Positions 33,509 through 43,747 of a stretch of 64,000 nucleotides of DNA are shown in pieces. Location: positions 2,108,001 through 2,172,000 of the forward strand of contig JACKBQ010000001.1 of NCBI GenBank assembly GCA_020634455.1. Direction: 5' to 3'. The first letter of the stretch is position 1. Each line of letters begins with the position of its first letter. The notes under the pieces were generated by a model. It had not been told where the DNA came from. It made no database searches and saw only the letters and a list, made by a program, of their open reading frames with translations. This stretch comes from Ardenticatenaceae bacterium (lineage in GTDB: Bacteria > Chloroflexota > Anaerolineae > Promineifilales > Promineifilaceae). Made by a program: the position numbers and the translations under genes.

Positions 33509-33727
33509 CTAGCCGGTCCACATATAGCCACCGGTCCACATATAGCCGCCAGTCCACATGTAGCCACCGGTCCACATGTAACCACCAGTCCACATATAGC
33601 CACCTGTAAGGTGAGAAACACCTTCAGCTAGCTGTTGAGCCCCGCCATTGGCCAAAAACATGGCCATCGGGATGAGCAAAACCGCCAGTAATACTACCAG
33701 GCTGATTACCAAGTAACGCTTTGACAT
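33509..33727 (-). CDS. 72-residue exported or membrane-anchored protein ending in five GYMWTG repeats
   Basis: Residues 5-26 are a hydrophobic segment after a short basic N terminus (MSKR), acting as signal peptide or anchor; 27-42 is a short polar stretch; 43-72 is five perfect GYMWTG hexapeptides reaching the C terminus. The start at 33727 is supported by AAGGAG 8 bases upstream; an earlier TTG is two codons away. It has a good promoter and its own terminator, so it may be strongly expressed. The repeat resembles the GYSWVG arrays of the subtilase at 28661-30337. Function is unknown; a self-assembling or surface-associated peptide, or a processed product, are possibilities. Confidence 0.8.
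   Translation of the reverse strand: MSKRYLVISLVVLLAVLLIPMAMFLANGGAQQLAEGVSHLTGGYMWTGGYMWTGGYMWTGGYMWTGGYMWTG
33512..33601 (-). repeat. Five 18-bp units encoding GYMWTG
   Basis: In-frame tandem array ending at the stop codon. Units differ at third codon positions only, as in the subtilase array. Confidence 0.88.
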
Positions 33728-33808
33728 ATTCAATTCTCCTTAAAATTAGATTTTCGCAAGGACTAGGATGAGGCAACGGTGCAAGGGCTATGAGGATGCA
33801 ACGCAAGA

Positions 33809-33837
33809 ATTTTACACAATTAAAAGAGATTATTCAA
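33809..33837 (-). promoter_or_regulatory. Sigma70-type promoter of the GYMWTG gene
   Basis: On the minus strand, TTGAAT (33837-33832), a 17-bp spacer and TAAAAT (33814-33809), about 80 bp before the start codon. The rest of the 161-bp gap between this gene and the VWA gene shows nothing else. Confidence 0.65.
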
Positions 33838-33888
33838 AAAAATGCAAAACATAAACGTGCCATTTTGCCCTAATTGTGGCTACATTTG

Positions 33889-36792
33889 TCATACATCTGG
33901 GTCTTGCTGCTGCTTTTTCTGTAATAAGCGGGAAGCTAGAGTGCCACCTTCGGCCGTTTTTTGTGGTTTCTTTATGGAAGACGCGGGCTGGGCAGTAGAC
34001 GGCCGTTCCCCACCCTCACCTTCTTCTTTCCGCAAAATCACCGCGGGCTTAACCTGGTCAACTGGCGTTGGCGCAGTCGATTCCTTCCCCGCGCGCTGCT
34101 TCGCCTCGAACAGGCGCGACACCTGCTCCGTGCGCGGCGTGGAGGCCACCGTGACAGGCTGCCAACGGCCGAATGTGGCTGCCCAAGCCCGCTCCCAGTC
34201 GCGTTTGGTAATGACCAGACGGCGCAAGGCAATATCCACCGGCAACAGCAGCACCGCCAGCAGCGTCAGCCATACCCAGACCGGGCGGGTGGTTGCTTCG
34301 GAGGGGAGCGTGTGGTTGAAAACGGCCGTTTCCAAACCCGCTAAATCTTGCCCACCCGTTAGCGCCGCCATATTCTCCAAAAGCTGCGGATTTGTCTCAA
34401 ATTCGCGGTATTCGGGCGAGTAGCCCAGCACCCAGCCGCTGGTTTGGCCCACCACATTTTCCTCCGTACCGTCGGAGCCAGCTACGCGGATGAAGTAAGC
34501 GCCATCTGTTTCTGGGGCAAACTCCGCTTCGTAGCGGCCGGGAGCTACCTGCGCCAGCGTCACGTTTTGCACCGTGCCGTCCGGCGCGACCACATTGGCT
34601 TCCATCGTCAGGCTGTTGAGGAAGTCGCCGCTACTGCCGCGCGCATCCACCGTCAGCGTCGCCTGCTCATCGGTGTAGGTGACAACGGTTTCTACGTTGC
34701 TATCCCGGTCCTGCGAGATGGTCCAGCGCACCGCCTGCGCCCAAAACGCTGGGAAGCCGTCCCACTGCACCCAATCCTGCCCCCAGCGCCCGGTTGCGTC
34801 AGACGTCCAGGCAACGGAGCGGCCCAGGCCGTACTGCCACGCCGCCAGCACCGGGTCGCCCTGCTCGGAGTTCAAAATGACCTGGGCGGTGCCTTTGGGG
34901 CTGGTGCCCACGTAGCCGTAGAGCGGCGGTACGGCCGTAATTCCAGCCAAAATCGGACTGTTGCTCACCAGATTGGGGAAGAAGCGCTCTTCTATTAAAT
35001 AGGTGCGCTGAATGGAAGTGGTTTCTTGCGTGAAAATCTGCGGCAGGTTGGCGGCCTGATTGGTGAAGTGGAAACGGCCGTTGCCCCACTGCGCCACGTT
35101 CTGCAAAAACGGCACATCCGGGCCATCGCCAATGGAAACGGCCGTGACCGTCACCCCTTCCGCTACCAGCGAACCCACCAGTTGCTCAACGCCTTCTTTC
35201 TGCTCCGAATCGGACCCATCGGCCAGCAAGATGATGTGCTTTACCTGGTTGGTGCTTTCCGCCAGCGCCGCCGCGGCCGCTTCCAGCCCCGTGCGCACGT
35301 AAATGCCGCCGCCGCCCGCGCCAATTTGCCGGATGAGGCTAATCGCTTCCTCGCGCTCACTGGCGGGCAGCGGTCCAATTGGATTGTCCGGCTGTGTGTC
35401 CACGGGGAAGACAGCGATCTCGTCAAAATCATTCAGCAGTTCCACCACACGCACCGCGCCTTCGGCCGCCAGTTGGATTTTCTGCACGCCGCCCTCCATG
35501 GCGCTCATGCTGCCAGAGCGGTCAATCACAATCACGATGCTCACCGAGGGGAACCGCTCCTGGTCCTTGATTTGCATCTCCACGGGCAGCGTTTCTTCTA
35601 ACGGGGTTTTGAAATAGCCGCCCATGCCGTAGCTTTGCGGCCCACCAACGACCACCAGACCGCCGCCCAAGTCACGCACGTAGCTTTGCAGCACTTCCAT
35701 TTTGCGAGGCGAGAGGTTTTTGGCGTTTACGTTCACCAACACCACGCTGGCGTAGTTGCTTAGCTCGGCCAGACTGGCGGGCAGTTCGGCGGGTGTGGTG
35801 CGATCCACTTGCAGGCCGGTGGCTTGCAGCGCCAGCAGCAGTTGGGGCGATTCGTCCAGCTGCGGCGCACCGTTGTCATCTACAGTTCCGTCATTAGCCA
35901 CAAGGAGAACGCGCGGCGGCCCGGTGATTTCGGTATAGGCGGCCAGCTCGTTGTTTTGGAAGAAGGTGTCGTTGGCCGGGGTAAGCTGCACGCGGTAGCG
36001 AGCAAATTCCTGCTCCAGCGCGCGGAGCCGCACAGCAAAATTGTTGGCCCCACGCCGTAGCTGGACGGCTTCCTCATACACCACGCTGCCGCCGGAAAGC
36101 ACGCGCAGGGTGGCGGGCATGTCGGCGCTGCTCTCCGCAGTGATGTCCAGCCGGAATGTTTCCCCCTGGCTGATGCGCGTCGGGGCGCTGACCCCAGTGA
36201 GCAGCGCTTCGGCGGCGGTGGCTTCGCGCCCCAGCAGCACGTAGCTAATCTCCACGCCGCTGTTGGCCGCCAGTCGGGCCGCTTCGTTGGCGTCGCCCAC
36301 GGTGGCGGTGCCATCGCTCAATATCACCAGGCGGCGGGCAGAGCCAGCAGGGAACAGGGCCATGCCCAACCGGATCGCCTCGGCGATGTCGGTTTGTAGC
36401 GCCTGGGGCACGGAACTGACGGGGGCAAGTTCGGCTAAACCGCTCATGGGCCGCTCGACGAGGGCGTTGGCCCCAAAGAGGATCACGGCTGCTTGATCAT
36501 TGGGTGTCATGCTCTCAAGTGCGGTGCGGATGTAGGATTCGGCCGTTTCGGCCTGGGTGGGGCTAATCGAGTCGGAGGCATCGACTAGGAAAACTACCGC
36601 CAGCTCATCGGCGGCGCGCACCAGCTGGGTGCCCGCCAGGCTCAGGATGAGCAGCAGCATGATGAGGATGCGCAGCGCCAGACTGGCCCAGTCGCGCCAG
36701 CGCCGACCCCCGGCACGCCGCGGCTGCCCCAACCAGAAGAAGTAGGGGATGGTTAGCAGGAGCAGGAGGGCGAGTGGGGTGGTGAAGTTCAC
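33889..36792 (-). CDS. Large membrane protein with two VWA domains
   Basis: 967 residues. Two N-terminal helices (about 7-20, 38-57) precede a first VWA domain with metal site DASDS (71-75); a beta-rich section and a glutamine-amidotransferase-like fold (about 290-410, VLVNVNAKNLS ... GGGLVVVGGPQSYGMGG) follow; a second VWA domain has DRSGS (424-428). A transmembrane helix near 850 leads to a basic cytoplasmic tail. Proteins of this architecture are widespread in Chloroflexota and Planctomycetes, often as BatA-like membrane scaffolds, but the function is not known. The start is a GTG at 36792 that directly follows an AATCGGT-type repeat with no ribosome-binding site. Confidence 0.82.
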   Translation of the reverse strand: MNFTTPLALLLLLTIPYFFWLGQPRRAGGRRWRDWASLALRILIMLLLILSLAGTQLVRAADELAVVFLVDASDSISPTQAETAESYIRTALESMTPNDQAAVILFGANALVERPMSGLAELAPVSSVPQALQTDIAEAIRLGMALFPAGSARRLVILSDGTATVGDANEAARLAANSGVEISYVLLGREATAAEALLTGVSAPTRISQGETFRLDITAESSADMPATLRVLSGGSVVYEEAVQLRRGANNFAVRLRALEQEFARYRVQLTPANDTFFQNNELAAYTEITGPPRVLLVANDGTVDDNGAPQLDESPQLLLALQATGLQVDRTTPAELPASLAELSNYASVVLVNVNAKNLSPRKMEVLQSYVRDLGGGLVVVGGPQSYGMGGYFKTPLEETLPVEMQIKDQERFPSVSIVIVIDRSGSMSAMEGGVQKIQLAAEGAVRVVELLNDFDEIAVFPVDTQPDNPIGPLPASEREEAISLIRQIGAGGGGIYVRTGLEAAAAALAESTNQVKHIILLADGSDSEQKEGVEQLVGSLVAEGVTVTAVSIGDGPDVPFLQNVAQWGNGRFHFTNQAANLPQIFTQETTSIQRTYLIEERFFPNLVSNSPILAGITAVPPLYGYVGTSPKGTAQVILNSEQGDPVLAAWQYGLGRSVAWTSDATGRWGQDWVQWDGFPAFWAQAVRWTISQDRDSNVETVVTYTDEQATLTVDARGSSGDFLNSLTMEANVVAPDGTVQNVTLAQVAPGRYEAEFAPETDGAYFIRVAGSDGTEENVVGQTSGWVLGYSPEYREFETNPQLLENMAALTGGQDLAGLETAVFNHTLPSEATTRPVWVWLTLLAVLLLPVDIALRRLVITKRDWERAWAATFGRWQPVTVASTPRTEQVSRLFEAKQRAGKESTAPTPVDQVKPAVILRKEEGEGGERPSTAQPASSIKKPQKTAEGGTLASRLLQKKQQQDPDV

Positions 36793-36840
36793 GGTTCGGT
36801 AATCCGTAATCAGTGTTCAGTAAGCAGTTATCAGTTGGGG
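36791..36840. repeat. AATCGGT/AATCAGT-type repeat
   Basis: Degenerate TTCGGTAATCCGTAATCAGT units directly upstream of the VWA protein start; related to 18061-18134. Confidence 0.55.
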
Positions 36841-36904
36841 GCATTATAGGGGATGTTGCGGGTTTGGGGAATGGTTTTTGACGAATGGTTAATTTGTGTT
36901 TATC

Positions 36905-36939
36905 AAGAAGTTCAACTTCTCAAAGAAGTTGAACTTCTT
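36905..36939. repeat. AGAAGTTCAACTTCT double palindrome
   Basis: AAGAAGTTCAACTTCT and AGAAGTTGAACTTCTT are complementary, and each half is itself palindromic. It ends 3 bp short of the stop codon of the kinase gene at 36942 and may act as a terminator stem, although no T-run follows. Confidence 0.75.
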
Positions 36940-36941
36940 AA

Positions 36942-39125
<2,184 letters not shown>

Positions 39126-39245
39126 GCGTCTAGCTCAAATCCTCACTCTGTTTTGTAACAGTGTGCGCCATTATACCAACTTTTCATCTTACAAAATTTG
39201 GGAAATTGGGATAAATCTGGGGAAACCCAGGGGAGATTTTACCTA

Positions 39246-39300
39246 TAACCCAACTTATCCCAAACGCCAATTTGGGATAAATTTGGGATAAATTGGGTTA
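39246..39300. repeat. TTTGGGATAAA repeats in an inverted arrangement
   Basis: TAACCCAACTTATCCCAAA (39246-39264) faces two direct copies of TTTGGGATAAA plus TTGGGTTA (39271-39300). The last TTA is the stop codon of the AlbA_2 gene on the minus strand. A related GGGAAATTGGGATAAA lies at 39200-39214 and a CTGGG-GAAA-CCCAG hairpin at 39217-39230. Confidence 0.75.
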
Positions 39301-40647
39301 CTTCAGAATGTAGTGCGTGCCTTTTTTAGAGCCAATTTTTAACAAAATGCCCCGATCGACCAAATCTACCAAATCCAGGCGGAGCGTTTCGGGAGAAACG
39401 TCCGGGCAAAGCTGCTGGTATTCGCGGTTGGTGATGGAGCCATTTTCCCGCACGTAGGTGAGGGCGCGCGTTTGCCGCTCGTTCATGCTGTGGGTCCATT
39501 TGGGCGTAGGCGGGCGCTGGCGCTTGTTGTACAGAGTCACGGTGAACAGGTGGGGCGTGGCGCGGAATTCAGGCGGTTCGCTGCCCGCCTGCACCATCTC
39601 CTCAATCATCTGGTCAATGCCCAATCCCAACTCTTCGATATAGCCCCACTGGTACAAGCCGTTCACCAGGCGCGGATTACGCGAGAAATGTTCTTCTACC
39701 AGATTGTCCAGCGTCATGTAGCCAGGCAGGCCACCGGGGCTGATGATTTCTAACCGGTCAGAATACATGCGGATTTCGATGCGGCGGCCCTGAATGCGAT
39801 AGTCGCGGTGGGCCACGGCGTTGACCAGCGCCTCGCGCACGGCAAAGCGCGGGTACTCCAGCAATTCTTCGCGCTCTAGCTGGTTCACCGTCGCCCCCAC
39901 GCGCATCTCCTCAAAAATGATGTTCCAGGCGCGTTCGATGACTCGTGCCGCTGGTCCGCTGATTTCGTCGCGACGGCCGTATCCAATCCCCCCATCCTCG
40001 CCGCGCGGCTCCGTACCGGGGAAGCGCACAAAAACGATGCCGCTCTGCGGAAAAAACATCTGCGGGTTGCGGGCGAAGAGTAAAATGCCGGTGGTGGTGG
40101 GATGGCCGCTGCGGTCAGTGGCTCCAATTTCAAAGAGACGTTCGCGGGTGGAGAGGGTGCGCGCCTGACCGCGCTGCTCGCGGCGGTCCAGATAATCCTG
40201 CACGATGGCGCTGTCCAGGTCGGTGTAGCGCGCGCCGGGGACGAGTTCGGTTTCAAATTCGGCCGTATTTTTGCTGTTGGCCAGGTTGCGCACTTCGTCG
40301 CCGGTGAGAGGGCGGTTGGCCGGACCACTGCGGACGAGCACACGGCCGTCTTCCAGCGTGTGCAAGTCGGTGCTGCGGGGCACCTCAATGCCGATGAGCA
40401 TGCCCTGGGCTGTTTCTACCTGCTGCCAGCGGGTGGGCACGGGCGGGTGGCACAATCGGGCGGCTTCCAGTAATGCACCTTCGGCCTCTTCTTCCCAGAT
40501 TTCGTTGACGGGACGGCCGTTTTCGTTCAGTCCCAGCACAATCAAGCCACCGTCGCCGTTGGCCAGCGCCACCAAACATTCCGCCAAAATTTCGACGTCT
40601 GCTTCTGCCAGAAATGCCAACCGCTGTCCAGGCTTTTGTTTTAACAT
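39298..40647 (-). CDS. AlbA_2 (Schlafen-like) ATP-binding transcriptional regulator
   Basis: 449 residues: an N-terminal AlbA_2 domain (about 5-120, ECLVALANGDGGLIVLGLNE), a central divergent GHKL-type ATP-binding region (about 250-380, REALVNAVAHRDYRI and SPGGLPGYMTL), and a C-terminal winged helix (about 395-449). Proteins of this build are predicted regulators, some linked to phage defence or stress; target genes are unknown. A TATAAT ends 6 bases before the ATG, so the mRNA is probably leaderless. The stop codon sits at the edge of a TTTGGGATAAA repeat cluster. Confidence 0.83.
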   Translation of the reverse strand: MLKQKPGQRLAFLAEADVEILAECLVALANGDGGLIVLGLNENGRPVNEIWEEEAEGALLEAARLCHPPVPTRWQQVETAQGMLIGIEVPRSTDLHTLEDGRVLVRSGPANRPLTGDEVRNLANSKNTAEFETELVPGARYTDLDSAIVQDYLDRREQRGQARTLSTRERLFEIGATDRSGHPTTTGILLFARNPQMFFPQSGIVFVRFPGTEPRGEDGGIGYGRRDEISGPAARVIERAWNIIFEEMRVGATVNQLEREELLEYPRFAVREALVNAVAHRDYRIQGRRIEIRMYSDRLEIISPGGLPGYMTLDNLVEEHFSRNPRLVNGLYQWGYIEELGLGIDQMIEEMVQAGSEPPEFRATPHLFTVTLYNKRQRPPTPKWTHSMNERQTRALTYVRENGSITNREYQQLCPDVSPETLRLDLVDLVDRGILLKIGSKKGTHYILK

Positions 40648-40653
40648 GACATA

Positions 40654-40659
40654 ATTATA
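40654..40659 (-). promoter_or_regulatory. -10 element TATAAT next to the AlbA_2 gene start
   Basis: TATAAT on the minus strand ends 6 bases before the ATG at 40647, the same geometry as at rsgA, indicating a leaderless transcript. Confidence 0.5.
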
Positions 40660-40754
40660 ACAGAAGTTGTGGCGGATAGTGTCACATTATTGGGGAGAGG
40701 GGTGGTGGTAGAGAGTTACGGCCGTATCCATCCATTCTCCACCACACCAATGGG

Positions 40755-43682
40755 CTATTTTCGCAACGCGCTATCTAGCGCAATGGCCAGTGACTCAAAA
40801 CTGGGCGGCTTGGTTAACAAGGCTGCCAATCCCAGTTCCTCTGGCTTGGCGAACGTTTCATCCAACGTATGGCCCGAAATAAAAATAACCGGTATCGGCC
40901 GTTCCAATGCCTTAATAGCCAAGAGAAACTCTTTCCCCCCCATTTCCGGCATAATCACATCACTGAGCACCAAGGCAATCTGTTCTCTCATCTCCTCTAA
41001 CAGCGCCAAACCTTGCCGACCATTTGCCGCCTCAGCTGTCCGGTAGTTCAGCTCCATCAGGGTAGCCGACAGCGCTTCTCGCAACGTTTTATTATCCTCC
41101 ACCACCAGCACCAACTCGCCCTTCCCGCGAGGAAAGTCGGATGTTTTTGAAGATGCCACCTCCACTGAAGTTGATTCTAGCGCTGGCAAGAATATATGAA
41201 AGACCGTACCTTTCCCTTCCTTTGTTTCCACATCAATATAACCGTCGTGCTGCCCTACAATGCCATAGACCTGTGCGAGGCCCAAGCCACTGCCTTCACC
41301 TGGCCCTTTGGTTGTAAAAAATGGTTCAAAGATGTGCGGGAGAACCTCTGGCAAAATGCCCTCCCCCGTATCGCTTATGCTAAGATGAAGCCAGACGCCA
41401 GACGCCATTTCCGGCATAGGTGGTTTTTTACCTGGCGCAATAACCACTTGTCTTAATTCAAAACTTAAATTACCTCCTTCCGGCATGGCGTCACGTGCAT
41501 TTACGGCCAGATTGGTGATCATCTGCTGCATACGCGCCTGATCTGCATTAACCGTGTATCCGTCCGACTCGCAAATGAACTGTATTTTGATATGTTCAGG
41601 CAGGGTGCGTTTTAGCAAATTAACCTGATTTTGCAGCAAGGATGAGAATCGGATTGGCTGCATTTGTAGCATCGCTTTTCGGCTGAAATCGAGAATTTGC
41701 TGTACCAAGTGGCTGGCTCGCCAAGCCTGCTCATTAATAGTAACTATTCGTTCTCGATCTCGCTCAGTTAACCCCGGAGCTAACATCGTTGTTTGAGAGT
41801 AGAGGGTAATGATTGCCAAGATATTGTTGAAATCATGAGCGATACCAGCGGCCATTTGCCCCACAACCGCCAGACGTTCCTGGTGCATCATTTGCTTCTG
41901 TGTCTCTTTTAGCTCTGTAAGGGTTTCTTCCAGGCGGCGATGGCTCTGTCGTAATGTCTCCTCAGCCTTTTTGCGCTCGGTAATGTCTATTTGAACGCCG
42001 TACATTCGCGAGGGATTCCCTTCTTTGTCAAAGATAAACGTACCTACATCGTTGATCCAGCGCACGGTGCCGTCCGGACAGACAACGCGGAATTCGATGT
42101 CTAAATCGCGTTGAGTCTCGACGGCCTTGAACACTTCAGCCCCCGCTACAGCGCGATCATCTGGATGCACGGCCTTCAGCCAGGTTTCGTAAGTAGTGTC
42201 GCCACTCTGGGGATCGAGGCCAAGTAATCGGTAATTTTCATCCGACCAGAATACTTTGTTGCTGGCAATGTCCCACTCCCACGCGCCACCACGGGCGGCC
42301 AGTAAAGCCTGGCTGAGGCGCTCTTCACTCTCGCGTAAAACCTCCTCAGCTTTGTTGCGCTCGCTAATGTCGCGGTTGACGGCTACAAAACCAATCGGCT
42401 GCCCCTGGTGATTCGTAACAAGTGAAACCGACGCCTGAATGGGTATCTTGATGCCATCCCGACGGTTCTGAACAACTTCGCCTTTCCAAAATCCCCGGGA
42501 GTTGATTTCGTCTAATACTTCATCTAGCGAACTATCCAGGTAATCATTTTGTATAAATTCTGCCAGCGGGTGGCCGAGGACTTCTTCTTTTGCCCAGCCA
42601 TACAAGGATTGCGCTGTTGCGTTCCAGTGTGTAATGGCAAAAGACATATCCGTACCTATCACCGCATCTTGCATGCTGGCGAGCAGGTGGGCTTGAAAGT
42701 TAAGATTTCCCTCTGCCTGCTTGCGGTCAGTGATGTCGAGCGCGGTGCCGCGCAGCCCGATAAGCTTTCCCTGCTCGTCGCGCCATTGTTCGCCGCGTGC
42801 CAACAGCCAGCGGCGCGAACCATCCTGCCGCACATGCTCCAATTCGATTTCATAAGGTTCTCCGGTCCGCATGGTTTTTCCCACCGATATTCTCATGCGT
42901 GCCATGCTGTCGGGCGTATAGAGATAATCCTGTTCAGCCATGCTGGGAACGGGCTTGGTTGGGTCTACTCCCAGGATTCTGCACAACTCGGTAGACCAGG
43001 TTGGCGTATCGGTAGCGGCAAGCCAATCCCAACTGCCAACATGGGCAATGCGCTGTGCTTCTTCTAGGTGAGCCTCGCTCTGGCGCAGCGCCGCATCAGA
43101 TTGCTTGCGCCTGGAAATATCGCTGATGGCCAGCCTGATTAGGCGCGTCTTGTCCACATCCAAGGTGGCAGCTTCCAGCCGGGCATCGAACAATTTGCCA
43201 TCTTTGTTTTTAAGGCGTACTTCGAAGCTTCGTTCATCACCGCCTTGGAAGAGCAAATGAAGAGACAAGTAAAGCGCGTCTTTGTCTTTTAAGACAGTAA
43301 ATTGGTTGAGGGGTTTTCCCAGGAGATATTTGCGTGGGAGGCCCAACATGCGGGCGGCAGTGAGATTGGCTTCTTGAATGATGTCGGACTCATGCAAAAC
43401 CAGGTACCCAACCGGGGCGAAGTCAAACAAGTCGGTATATCGTTGGCGGACTGTATCTAATTCCAGGTACAGTCGCTGCAGTTCTTCGTTTTGTAATTCC
43501 AGTTCCGCCTGATGGACACGCAGTTCGTGAAGCATGGTGGCCACGCCAGCAGGGGTAAGCGCGGCCAGGTTTTCTTCGGCTTCGGCTCTTTTTACTTTTT
43601 CTTCAGCCCGTTCTCGCAAAACCTTTTTTGTATGCTCCGAGAGGGGAGTGAGCGGCTCCATCTTGCTGTTTGTTTGGGTCAT
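40755..43682 (-). CDS. Multi-PAS hybrid histidine kinase with C-terminal receiver
   Basis: 975 residues, no membrane helix. An N-terminal helical region with HELRVHQAELELQNEELQRL precedes four PAS domains (about 75-190, 205-315, 320-440, 450-565). The HisKA domain has His616 (GIAHDFNNILAI, the NtrB-like subtype), the ATPase has SDTGEGI and GSGLGLAQVYGI, and a receiver domain closes the protein (LVVEDN; Asp in LSDVIMPEMGG). It lies 65 bp after the CheB-CheR-PAS gene on the same strand and probably acts with it. The ATG at 43682 has GGAG upstream; an ATG eight codons earlier does not. No octamer copy occurs in the gene. Confidence 0.87.
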   Translation of the reverse strand: MTQTNSKMEPLTPLSEHTKKVLRERAEEKVKRAEAEENLAALTPAGVATMLHELRVHQAELELQNEELQRLYLELDTVRQRYTDLFDFAPVGYLVLHESDIIQEANLTAARMLGLPRKYLLGKPLNQFTVLKDKDALYLSLHLLFQGGDERSFEVRLKNKDGKLFDARLEAATLDVDKTRLIRLAISDISRRKQSDAALRQSEAHLEEAQRIAHVGSWDWLAATDTPTWSTELCRILGVDPTKPVPSMAEQDYLYTPDSMARMRISVGKTMRTGEPYEIELEHVRQDGSRRWLLARGEQWRDEQGKLIGLRGTALDITDRKQAEGNLNFQAHLLASMQDAVIGTDMSFAITHWNATAQSLYGWAKEEVLGHPLAEFIQNDYLDSSLDEVLDEINSRGFWKGEVVQNRRDGIKIPIQASVSLVTNHQGQPIGFVAVNRDISERNKAEEVLRESEERLSQALLAARGGAWEWDIASNKVFWSDENYRLLGLDPQSGDTTYETWLKAVHPDDRAVAGAEVFKAVETQRDLDIEFRVVCPDGTVRWINDVGTFIFDKEGNPSRMYGVQIDITERKKAEETLRQSHRRLEETLTELKETQKQMMHQERLAVVGQMAAGIAHDFNNILAIITLYSQTTMLAPGLTERDRERIVTINEQAWRASHLVQQILDFSRKAMLQMQPIRFSSLLQNQVNLLKRTLPEHIKIQFICESDGYTVNADQARMQQMITNLAVNARDAMPEGGNLSFELRQVVIAPGKKPPMPEMASGVWLHLSISDTGEGILPEVLPHIFEPFFTTKGPGEGSGLGLAQVYGIVGQHDGYIDVETKEGKGTVFHIFLPALESTSVEVASSKTSDFPRGKGELVLVVEDNKTLREALSATLMELNYRTAEAANGRQGLALLEEMREQIALVLSDVIMPEMGGKEFLLAIKALERPIPVIFISGHTLDETFAKPEELGLAALLTKPPSFESLAIALDSALRK

Positions 43683-43747
43683 CCTCACATCTCCAGTATC
43701 CACCATCCCGGAGGTTTTGAATCTTCGGGGGATGCGGTTGCTCGCTC

